This document shows, in pieces, positions 49,086-58,376 of a DNA stretch of 64,000 nucleotides; position 1 is the first letter of the stretch; every line of letters begins with the position of its first letter. The stretch spans positions 186,001 through 250,000 of the forward strand of contig JAVXUO010003132.1 in NCBI GenBank assembly GCA_033065855.1, read 5' to 3'. A program made the position numbers and the translations under genes. Origin of the DNA: Escallonia rubra (taxonomy: Eukaryota; Streptophyta; Magnoliopsida; Escalloniales; Escalloniaceae). The notes beneath the pieces were generated by a model, which did no database searches, was not told the origin of the DNA, and saw nothing but the letters and a program-made list of their open reading frames with translations.

Positions 49086-49547
49086 AGTTTTTACAAGCAA
49101 GATAGATATTTTTTCATATATATAAAAAAAATAGGTAACTTCGCATGTTTGTTTACAAGAAGCCGGTCTCAAGCCCAGATAAAAGGAGGAGGGCCTATGA
49201 ATAAATTTATCTCAGTTTGAATATTTGACTGCTACAAATATCTATTGTATACACACATATTACTACATATATGTGGTAATATGTATACGTTCATTATTAC
49301 ATTACAATTTGCTTACATAATAACAAGAAATTGTGGCAATTAAAGTATTTAATTTGAATAACAAGAAATTAAAAAAAAAAAGGATTGGGCCCAAGCCCTG
49401 CCCTAAATATAGGGCCTAGGGCCAAGGCTTGGACTGGGCCTCGATACCCCATTAATCTGGCCCGGCCCAGCCCGGCCTGGTTTCCATTCTCTCTGGCCCG
49501 GCCCTGGCCCTTTTTCTCTTTTGGCCCTGGGCCCTTTGACACCACTA
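45696..49547 (+). mobile_element. hAT DNA transposon, nearly complete but defective
   Basis: Ends TAGAGGTGTCAAAAGGGCC and (reversed) TAGTGGTGTCAAAGGGCCC are classic hAT termini. They are flanked by a perfect 8-bp duplication GCATTACT (45688-45695 and 49548-49555). Subterminal zones are GC-rich with many GGCCCG/CGGGCC words. The plus strand carries one transposase with five visible lesions. A (TA)n run lies at 49052-49083 in the 3' part. Confidence 0.95.
47029..48996 (+). pseudogene. hAT transposase with BED zinc finger, disrupted
   Basis: From the ATG at 47029 the frame gives GEGPSNTSGSQPKVQKVKKR, then shifts near 47105 into the BED finger (CKYCAKLF...GNGHLNMHY) and LRQYYAAKARL, which ends at 47516. 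The next block restarts in the first frame at about 47505 with the RNase H-like core (VSLTSDIWQ, ELFPFLHDANN, VSFDNASNN, HVRCVCHIINLIVQDGL, WNSTYHML). The C-terminal dimerisation region (ASTVASESAFSTSGRVLDDR, RSHLNPKSLELCICWKDYL) is at 48800-48920. Lesions: a TGA inside the finger near 47167, frame changes near 47105 and 47505, TAG at 48118-48120 and TGA at 48316-48318. Zinc finger, catalytic core and hATC domain are all recognisable, so decay is recent compared with most neighbours. Confidence 0.92.
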
Positions 49548-49555
49548 GCATTACT

Positions 49556-50400
49556 AACAAACCCACGAGTAAGAATCAAGTGTTACCTTAGCGATAAGAT
49601 CCAACTCTTTGTAAGGATTTATCAAAGTCGTGCTCCGTTCGTCCTCTTCTTTGTTGTAATTCTCTCTCTCTATCTCTCTCTCACGAATATCGTGTCCTTC
49701 TATCTCTATATATTCTCTCTTTGACCTTTTTTTTTGGTAATGTCTTAATATCCTCCCTGATCTCCTTTCTTGGTTCCCTCACTATCCAAATTTAAAGAAT
49801 TGACATGATTTTTAAAAATAAAGTCGGATTTGTTGAAATCTTTTAACTCTTCAATAGTCCCTAATTTAAATGTAGTTTTGTAACTAATCCCATTTCACTA
49901 ATCGTCGTTAGAGTTGCTAATAAAATATCGGCGCTAACTATAGAGTACGAAAATTGTCGCTAAAGATTTTTAAAAAATATCGTTAACGCTAATCGTCAGT
50001 AAAGACCTCAATTAATATCATTTATAACTGCTATCGCTAAATTATAACTTATGATTCTAAAATTCTCGCTAAAGATTCATTAAAAATCGATTAAGCCAAT
50101 CGACACTAAATATTGTGTATAATTATTGTCGCTAACAAAATAAATTAACCGCCTTGAGTTGCCAATCTTATAACTCACATCAATCATCGCAAAAGAACTC
50201 AAATTATCATAAACTTTTTGCTAAAGAAATAAACCTGTTATAGTTTACCCTATGACAAAGTTTATTTATTGTAACTTATAATCATTTAAAACAAAATATT
50301 GCTAAACGTCCTAAATGGTATCGCTCATAACAATCGTCACGAAAGATAATATAGTATCACTTACAAAAAAAATCATCTAAGAAATTAATAATTAGCTAAA
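49556..50400. other. Intergenic with repeated TCGCTAA words
   Basis: From 49.89 to 50.35 kb words such as TCGCTAAAG, CGTTAGAG and TCGCTAAA recur, like CACTA subterminal repeats, but no CACTA terminus was found beside them. A pyrimidine-rich CTCTCTCTCTATCTCTC tract lies at 49.66 kb. Confidence 0.4.
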
Positions 50401-50436
50401 TTTATTTACCATAAGCCCAACCTTAGGTTTGGTGTA

Positions 50437-51010
50437 TCACACACACGCGTGCGCGCGCGCGCACACACACACACTCTCTCTCTCTCTCTCTCACACACAC
50501 ACAGAGTCTCACACTTACATGCACAACACACATTGTTTCTCTCTCTCTCCCTCCCCCCCCCCACACACACATAAACTCTCACACTCACAATATCACACAC
50601 ATATCCCCTACCCTACCCCTATACACACACATTATTGAGTGACACCCCCACACGTACATGTGTGCGCTGTGCGTGTGAGGGTGGGGGGTGTCACTCAAAA
50701 GTGTGTGGGGTGGGGGGTGTGTGTGTGTGTGTGGTGTACTTGTGTTATAGTGGGTATTATGTGCGTATGTATGTGTGTGTGTGTGTGAGAGAGAGAGAGA
50801 GTGTGTGTGTGTGTGTGTGTTATGCGTGTGAGAGTGGGGGGGGGGTGTTAGTCGACATTGTGGTGGGTTGGGGGGTGTGTGTGTGTGTGTGTTATAGGGG
50901 TATTATGTGTGTGCGTGTGTGTGAGAAAGATGGGGGGATGAGGAAGTTTGTGTGTGATAGTGTGTGTGAGACGGAGAGGGAAAGAAGAGGGAGAAGGGGG
51001 GATAGAGAAA
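50437..51010. repeat. Compound microsatellite, (CG)/(CA)/(CT) then (GT)/(GA)
   Basis: The left half (50437-50632) is CA/CT-rich with a CGTGCGCGCGCGCGCACACA core. The right half (50700-51010) is GT/GA-rich. All open frames here are dinucleotide artefacts. The two halves are joined by a hairpin described separately. Confidence 0.95.
50635..50697. repeat. Inverted repeat joining the two microsatellite halves
   Basis: TTGAGTGACACCCCC (50635 onward) pairs with GGGGGTGTCACTCAA (ending about 50697), a perfect 15-bp stem with a loop of about 33 nt. It marks the strand switch from CA-rich to GT-rich repeat. Confidence 0.85.
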
Positions 51011-51159
51011 TAAGAGGGAAATTGAGAAAGAATGGGAAAGACCGATACACCCCTGACTAAATGGACCACGACAAGGATAACTTGACGGAGTGACCTGATT
51101 GAAACAAGTTTCAGAATTTAGTGGTAACTTGGACACAAATCAATGTCCAGTAACCAAAG

Positions 51160-51803
51160 TTGAGTTTTCCTTGTAGTACAGTGGTCAACCGAATAGTTAA
51201 CTCAATTATTTTTAAATACAGTTCGACTGTTTCACTGTCAGTTCATGTGATTTGTGTAATTAGTTCAACTTACTTTGGAATCAGTCCAACTAGTTTGTAA
51301 GTTGAATATATTCCTTTGATGTTTTCAACGGTTATTTCTTTTTGCAATATAAAGGGTCACTTGAAAGCATTATATGCAGTTTTTCTAAAAATAACTCTCT
51401 AAGCTCTCTAAAGCTCTTTAAATGAACTCTCTCTCTCTCACACACGCGCGCGCGCGAGCACGCACGCACACACACATTAAATTTCATCTTACTTATCTAA
51501 ATCATTTCAAAAGATTGTTTGAGCTATTTTCCTAACTAAGCTCATTCATGCTTAAGATCTTCCACCTAAGAAAACTTAGCTCACTTTGTACTTTCTTTGT
51601 ATATCTATTTATCAAGGCGTGTAAATTATTTCATTTATTCAGTTGTAATATCAATTTTCAATTATAATCATGTGTAAGCCATCAAGGAGTGTAAACTATT
51701 TCATTAATTCAGTTGTGATATTGATTTTCAATTATAGTTGTTTGTAAGCCTTGTGACAAGCTTTGAATTGTACTGAGGTTTGAGCTAGCACCCAACACTA
51801 GCC
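51160..51803 (+). repeat. Probable copia-type LTR fragment interrupted by the PIF element
   Basis: The text from about 51170 to 51803, resuming at 57733-57860 (GAACCGGCATAAATTTCTATG, TAACCTTTCAATCTTG), reads like a Sirevirus-type LTR. It contains a 70-bp tandem duplication (51611-51680 and 51681-51750) and a CT/CA/CG microsatellite at about 51430-51477. LTR ends and target duplication were not located. Confidence 0.4.
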
Positions 51804-52569
51804 TAAGATCTTGTTTGTTTCACGAAAAATGCTTCACGAAATGCTTTTTCGGAAAATACTTTCAGGAAAAATAGCAATTTCCTGAAAATATTTTCCTGAC
51901 TTAAATTTTTTTGTTTGTTTGGACGACACACAGAAATATGATAAAACTACCTATGGTCATATGCTAAAGATTAAATAGAAAGAAAAAGTATAACTATGTA
52001 AACGATACAACAACCTTATCTAACTTATATACATATTCTTAGCCAAAAAAACAAGTACAATAAATATGTCACAAGATAAAAGTAAAGAAACAGATTCCTA
52101 AACATTTCCCCCCTTCTAAGATAATCATTCCACACTTCCCTTGATATATGGTCCCTTTTCATTGCCCATTCTCTATGCTCTTCCCTCTACTCCCATTGAG
52201 TTAGCTCTCGTCGTATTTGTTCTTGTCCACTTTGTTGTTTGGATTATATCTCTCCAATAACATCTCGTGTAATTTGGTCATTCGAATTTACACTCATAAT
52301 GTAGTTGTGAATGATACAACATGTGAGTATTACATCCATATGTCTTTTGAACGACCAATGTGGAACAACGTCTAAAATGCGAAACGGCCCTGCAATACTC
52401 CAAAACCTCTTTCAATAGTTGTTCATAACAAAGCGTGGCGAAGGTTGTAAAGCTCTCTCTCATCTTGAGCTGGATTCTCACTAAAATCTTCTAAATGATA
52501 ACGAATACCACGATAAGGAGAGAGAATCCTATTTCTGTACCATAATCAGCATCTCCAAGATAGTGTTTT

Positions 52570-52609
<40 letters not shown>

Positions 52610-53495
52610 TAAATATATATTACTTAAGGCACACTACTTGTTAGAAATAACTGAATATTCCAACTTCTATTGCTACCTTTAGGAATGCTTAAAAACCTCT
52701 CGGCCTCAAAAGTGCATTAGTTACAATATAAGAGTCATGCACACTTCCTTCCCATCCCGCAAGTACATAAGTGAATTTGAAATCAAAGCTGATGGCACAT
52801 AAGATATTTTGTGTCGTTCCCTCCTTTTGACTTCTGTTCCCAACCTATTCTGGTCGCACCCAAAGGCCCACTGCGGTCCCATTTTGCATGACACGTCCGC
52901 ACAAGCAACAAACATTTTCAACGCTCACAACCGGTCAAAGCGTGCACGCTCAAGTCACGTGCACTTCTTACTTCTTCTACGCGACTTCGTCGCCAAGAAA
53001 CTCATCATCGTGCGACGCCGCATCACGCTTCGACCGTCGCACTTCGCACGTTGTCCGTCGATGCGCCATGACACTTGCCCGAGGAGGTTTGGCCTTGGCC
53101 TTTCCCCCCCGGCTCTTCACTCTTCGCGCAAAGTCCTTTTTGCACTTTTTTCGTTTCGTACGTTTCGTACATGACTCTGGCACCTTGTTCATCATGTGGG
53201 TACGATTCTTGGTAGCATGCTCGTCGCAACACAACTTTCGGATTCATCATTGCTTATCAAAACACCTATCGTCGGCGCGCCCGAAGTTCATCAAAGGGGG
53301 AAGTGGCCTTGGCCTCCCTTCATGGGAGTTGGCCTTTTACCTTGGCCACCCCCTAGGGTCGGCCTCAGCCTCACCAAGGGGTCGGCCTCGGCCTCCCCAG
53401 GGGTGGTGGCCTTGGCCTTCCCCCCAATGTTTGGCCTATGGCCTTCCCTCCTGCGCGCACTTATTTTCCCGAGTCTTTGCACCTCCGCGATGTTT

Positions 53496-53880
53496 ACGGA
53501 CGTTCGTACATCAACCTCGCGACGTCCGTCGTGCATCACCTTACGGACGTTCGTACATCAACCTCGCGACGTCCGTCGTGCATCACCTTACGGACGTTCG
53601 TACATCAACCTCGCGACGTCCGTCGTGTATCACCTTACGGACGTTCGTACATCAACCTCGCGACGTCCGTCGTGCATCACCTTACGGACGTTCGTACATC
53701 AACCTTGCGACGTCCGTCCTGCAACAACCTCCCGACGTCCGTTCGTACATCAACTTCACGACGTCCGTCGTCCGTCGTCCATCAACTCCGCGACCCCCGT
53801 CGCCCGGACACAACTCCGCGACCCCCGTCGCCCGGACACAACTCCGCGACCCCGTCGCCCGGACACAACTCCACGACGCT
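53496..53880. repeat. 47-bp and 27-bp GC-rich tandem arrays
   Basis: Unit ACGGACGTTCGTACATCAAC, CTCGCGACGTCCGTCGTGCA, TCACCTT repeats with a 47-bp period at 53496, 53543, 53590, 53637 and 53684. A second set of about 27 bp (CGCGACCCCCGTCGCCCGGA, CACAACTC) follows at about 53797-53875. Both lie in the U3-like part of the inserted LTR. Confidence 0.93.
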
Positions 53881-54209
53881 CATCATCCGTCACCTGGACG
53901 TCGTCTCTGTGACCCCCGTCACCGACGTCCGGGCGTCACACTCCAACACTTCACCGCGCCCATGCGCCGCGCCGCTGATACAGCCGTGCCCCCAGGCTCT
54001 CTGTCACACTACCATGCCCCCGGCACCTTACGCACTCCGTCGCGCCCATGCGCTGCGCCATTGACATAGACGTGCTCCCGGCACCTTACTCACTTCATCG
54101 CGCCCATGCGCCACAATCATGTCATCATGCCCCCGGGCACCACACTCATTCATCACACCATGCGCACCTTGCCTTGGTCATGGAACATGCTTCAACCCAC
54201 TCTCCGGAG

Positions 54210-54870
54210 TGTACATCATCCGCGGGGATAGGCGACTCCTCCGGGACACTATCTCTGCCAGGGAGCTCTTCGACTCCCCTTCCGCCAGGTAGACGGCTCC
54301 TCCGGGATGCTACCTCGGCCAGTCGGGTAGACGGCTCCTCCGGGATGCTACCTTGACATGCTCCGAGTGCTCCGGCACAAGGACTCACCCGCGGGGATAG
54401 GCGACTCCTCCGGGACACTATCTCTGCCAGGGAGCTCTTCAATTCCCCTTCCGCCAGGTAGACGGCTCCTCCGGGATGCTACCTTGACATGCTCCGAGTG
54501 CTCCGGCATAAGGACTCACCCGCGGGGATAGGCGACTCCTCCGGGATACTATCTCTGCCAGGGAGCTCTTCAACTCCCCTTCCGCCAGGTAGACGGCTCC
54601 TCCGGGATGCTACCTCGGCCAGTCGGGTAGACGGCTCCTCCGGGATGCTACCTTGACTCGCTCCAAGTGCTCCGGCATAAGGACTCACCCGCAGGGATAG
54701 GCGACTCCTCCGGGACACTATCTCTGCCAGGGAGCTCTTCAACTCCCCTTCCGCCAGGTAGACGGCTCCTCCGGGATGCTACCTTGGCCGGCCGGGTAGA
54801 CGGCTCCTCCGGGATGCTACCTTGGCCTGCGGAATAGACGACTCCTCCGGGACACTATCTCCGTCAGGGT
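54210..54870. repeat. 131/169-bp GC-rich tandem array
   Basis: Units start GCGGGGATAGGCGACTCCTC at about 54391 and 54522 (131 bp apart); a GCAGGGATAGG variant is at about 54691 (169 bp on) because a 38-bp sub-unit (GTAGACGGCTCCTCCGGGAT, GCTACC) is doubled. CGGCTCCTCCGGGA recurs throughout. It makes long open frames on both strands that are not genes. Confidence 0.93.
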
Positions 54871-57732
54871 GCCTGCGTGACTGGCCTACGTGCTCCGGCA
54901 CTGGGGGCTTGCGTCGGCACCCCTAGGGACTATGACCCCCGGGTCACTTCGAGACGGGAGCAGGTCTTCGGAGGGCATCGCGCCTAGTTCACCTGGCAGT
55001 TGGGCTTCGGGTCTTCCCCACTGCTGCCAGGCCTGTGGGACTCTGCAAGGGCTTGGATTGGAGGCTAGATCAAGGGGGTTCTCTGGCCACACCGATGCGG
55101 TGGGAGCCAGTCTTTCCAGACAGACAGAGCGACGCTGTGAGGAGCAGGCCGGTTGAATATGCGATCTGACAGTCCATGGAGCACCGGCACTCGTGGACCC
55201 CCCCGGTGATGTGTCACTCCCGGGGAGCGCCACGTGTCAGTTAATGACATCATCATCTCAATCTCTATAAATAGAGGTCTTGAGAATTCATTAGAAAGAC
55301 AACATTTGGACATTTTCAGAACATTTTCACTTTCTCACTCTAGAATTCTAGAGAGAGAAACATACAACACCCTGACTCTGGACCTAAGCATCGGACTGTG
55401 ACTGTCATCGTGTATTCATCCTGCGCTATCGCCCTCGCAGCACTGCCACCCTCAAGCTCTGTCTGGGAAGCCCTTGGTCTCTGCCCTTGTTCCACCCTTG
55501 CTGTCTCTCACTTTACATACTTGGAAGCTGACTCGGACTGCAGCCTTTGTGGCACCTCCACGTAAGTACGAACCCACTTTCCTTGGCATCAACTACGAAA
55601 CCTCCCTTGAATATCTTGTGGAACCTCCGTAGGAATGTGAGTTCCATCCAGTGCCTCCATATAGTCCTATTATTGCTCGTAACAACATTACATAAAAACA
55701 TGTATTTCTAATGTTATTTCATGCCTAATATATATGATAATTAGCCTTAAAATACGGGAAATACCTATGGCTATTCCTAATTTTGTCGGAGTAGAATCCT
55801 CAGGTTGTACAATAAGCTCTTTATACAACTTCAATACTGCTTTGAAGACAATTTTAAAATATGTATGCATTGTCTCGATAGACCTATGGAACCGTCCACC
55901 GATCACTCAAAATCTTATGTTATGTCCAAGTACGTGTAGAGAAATTAGAACTTGTTCCCTAATTGACATGTTTCATGAGCTAAAATTTTCTTGGTTAGAA
56001 GTTGACACAGTCCAAAAAATACAGAAGGCCTCTTACGTATTTGGCTTATGCAATGCCGATCACCTCTACTATAAAAAACTGTTCATGTACTTCTCCCTCG
56101 CAACTTCATCATTAACATGAGGCGCCCTTGCTGTATAATCCCTATTTTCTCGACAGTTCTCTAGCACAACAACTCCCACAGACATGATGGAGGTAGTTGC
56201 ACTCAATATCGCAGCATGGATGCATTTATTATCCATCTACACAACCATTTTGAAACGGATAACAAATTTTTAGTGCACTGTATATATCCATCCAAAAAAG
56301 AATGCTATAAATGGTTATGAAATGAATAAATTCTCAGGAGCTCATATATTCAAGATAACATAGAAACATAATATAGGCAACAACAACACACCGTGTCAAC
56401 TAAAGAAAAAAAAAATACATGCAATTAGGAACAAAAATGCAGCAATAGCAGAGTGTCTCTTGATAAGGAAAAACATGAAGCAAAAATTTGGACAAACACG
56501 TACTTTGATTGATCCTTGGACAAGTAGATTTTTTAGTAAAATGGACTATAAATAACTCATATCATACCCCACAATATCCGAAGCCTCATACACGTAGCCT
56601 CGTACATCAAACTAGCCCTTTTATTCAAAACCCATCCTTTATTATCGTCTTCAGTCCACCTCTTCATGTTCACAAATTCCATACAAAAGCTCTTAAATGT
56701 AAAATTTGTGTAAGAAATTTGCCTTTCAATCATTTTACGTCTCCGAACCCGACGCAGTGCATTGTTAGATGATGACTGAAAATACCCAATGTTTGTCAGT
56801 GTCGCAACCCAGAGCACAAGAATGTGAAACCATCAAATAATTTTCTACAAACCACCATGGTTAGTCTCAACCAACAAAGAGTAGCAACATGATGCTTCTG
56901 ACTAGTAGTCTGCCAACATTTCTTATAGAGACATGTTGATTTCATGAATAATGCTATAAATTTTAGACAACTCAGCTATGCAGGGAGAATACAATCACTT
57001 GAAATGCATTACTTCCAATAATTGAAACTAATATTTTTCCTTTTCTCGTAGAATTTCACGATTACTCTAGCTCATATTTATTACTTCCAATAATTGAAGC
57101 TAATGACAAAACTATGCCTTACAACTCCAAAAGCTATATCATACCAATAAACCCACAAAAGATAAAATGAAACTAATGACAAGAACCCCATTCTATTTCC
57201 AAATCCAATTAACAAATGAATGAGATAATTTTGGATTCACAAGATTTTGCTTAAAAAATATGGAAAAAAGCTTAATGAATCGAAGAGGCGTTGATAGATT
57301 GGATGGCATGCTTAGATCTATGAAAAGCCAGGCGGTGATTGTAGAAGAAATCAAAAGATATAGTGAAGAAGAAGATTGAAGAATGCCAGAAAGAGAGAGC
57401 ACAAACCTAGAGGTGGCAGAGGCATAGGTGGCGGAGACAGAAGCGGGGGGTGAAGAGGTGGCGGTGGCAGAGGCAACGACGAGGAGGCAGTGGTGACAGA
57501 GGTGACGATGAGGAGACAGCCGTGTGGAGGGAGTCAGGCAAAAGAGAGAAAAGTGACGAGAGTTATTTTAGAAAATGACTTGCGGTTTTTATTTTGGTAA
57601 GTGGTTTCCCGATTAGAATTCGTCTTCTTTTTGTACGGACCGTAAACAGTTTTCTAATAAACATGCCAAACACAAGAAAGTATGGAAAGTGATTTCAGGG
57701 AAAATATTTTTCGCGAAACAAACATGGCCTAA

Positions 57733-58140
57733 AATAGTGAAATGTTCGAGTAAGCCTCCATTGTGTAGAGTGTTCGGTGTTAGATGTAGGCAGGCGAGAT
57801 TGAACCGGCATAAATTTCTATGTAACCTTTCAATCTTGTTATCTTACTTCGTGAAATTACTAAAATTAGTACGAACTAAAACCCCGTACTATGCACGGAA
57901 AGAGAGATACAATAAAGTTGGGGACGGGAGATCAATGGGGAGTTCATGGTTTGGTTGGAGGTTATTTTGTGGGCAATCAAAATTTAATACTTAATTCAAG
58001 AAAATGGGATTAAAGGTTTGGAAGGCGTAAAAAATGCTAACCAAATCCAAAAAAAGTCTTATAAACATCCATTCCATCTCAGAACTACCTTAGCCGTTGA
58101 GATCGGTGACTATCAGATCTAACGGCTGGAATAGCAAACT
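57733..58140. other. Spacer between the PIF element and CCT8
   Basis: No gene. It starts with the continuation of the probable LTR fragment interrupted by the PIF element, then AT-rich DNA leading into the CCT8 promoter. Confidence 0.5.
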
Positions 58141-58149
58141 CCAAAAAGG

Positions 58150-58163
58150 CGGGCCTCGGGCCG
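58150..58163 (+). promoter_or_regulatory. GGGCCT/GGGCC elements upstream of CCT8
   Basis: CGGGCCTCGGGCC lies about 215 bp before the start codon. Paired GGGCC-type (site II) words are common upstream of constitutively expressed plant genes; the assignment is by motif only. No clear TATA box was seen. Confidence 0.35.
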
Positions 58164-58376
58164 TTTTAAGGTTACTGGGTCTTTTAAGTTTTACTTCACG
58201 TTCCACGGCTTTCTAGGGCTTTCTTTTGGGATTGCCTCTGCCTCTTGCGCACACCACATTTCGATACTTACTGAGCATAGGCTTGATCTGCTAGGGTTCA
58301 GGTGCTCTCAGCTCGAGAATCAGATCGTGGAGTTGAACAGGAGGAAGAAAAACAACAAGAAGGTTGATTGTTGTCG

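Larger units (their letters stand above)
52828..55576 (+). mobile_element. Solo-LTR-like insertion (2.75 kb) in the PIF transposase
   Basis: The segment starts TGACTTC and ends AACCCA, flanked by a 4-bp candidate duplication CTTT (52824-52827 and 55577-55580). It has a TATA box (TATAAATA, 55265-55272) about 310 bp from its end, and downstream a CCTAAGCATCGGACTG phrase like that in the LARD LTR (TAAGCATCGG, 25751), as in R/U5 regions of Tat-lineage gypsy elements. The upstream 2.4 kb would be an unusually long U3, filled with GC-rich tandem repeats. No gag-pol is present. A perfect 5-bp duplication was not found, so the exact ends are uncertain by a few bases. Confidence 0.65.
52262..56240 (-). 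pseudogene. PIF/Harbinger transposase (DDE), disrupted
   Basis: Blocks in minus-strand order: an N-terminal region from about 56240 (MDNKCIHAAILS, ENCRENRDYTARAPHV); RFHRSIET...FKAVLKLYKELI (55906-55750); the first catalytic Asp in MEALDGTHIPTEVP (about 55665-55620). After the inserted segment come QNILCAISFDFKFTYVLAGW and EGSVHDS (second Asp, 52812-52725), a (TA)n run at 52573-52607, and DADYGTEIGF, PYRGIRYHLEDF and IERGFGVLQGRF (catalytic Glu, about 52390). Frame is kept across the insertion if one CTTT copy is removed. Other damage includes stops near 55595 and 52410 and frame changes in the N-terminal third. All three acidic residues survive. Confidence 0.87.
51807..57729 (-). mobile_element. 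PIF/Harbinger DNA transposon, split by a later insertion
   Basis: Inverted ends GATCTTGTTTGTTTCACG and (reversed) GGCCATGTTTGTTTCGCG, extending imperfectly for about 60 bp, are flanked by the 3-bp duplication TAA (51804-51806 and 57730-57732). The minus strand carries a DDE transposase from about 56240 to 52262. A 2.75-kb LTR-like segment (52828-55576) sits inside the transposase. The right end (57.40-57.55 kb) is GGCGGTGG-rich, resembling the GC core of the MITE at 44.9 kb. No convincing MYB/SANT partner gene was found in 56.3-57.4 kb. Confidence 0.88.

Noticed and set aside
50429-51060. Open frames on both strands
   Set aside because: Dinucleotide microsatellite translations (CVCVC, HTHTH, SLSLS).
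52888-54069. 393-codon open frame and several overlapping frames
   Set aside because: Produced by 47-bp and 27-bp GC-rich tandem repeats in a U3-like region; all frames stay open because the repeats lack stops.
56557-56817. Second PIF ORF (MYB/SANT-type protein) on the minus strand
   Set aside because: The 86-codon frame has no recognisable Trp-spaced MYB pattern; not enough support.
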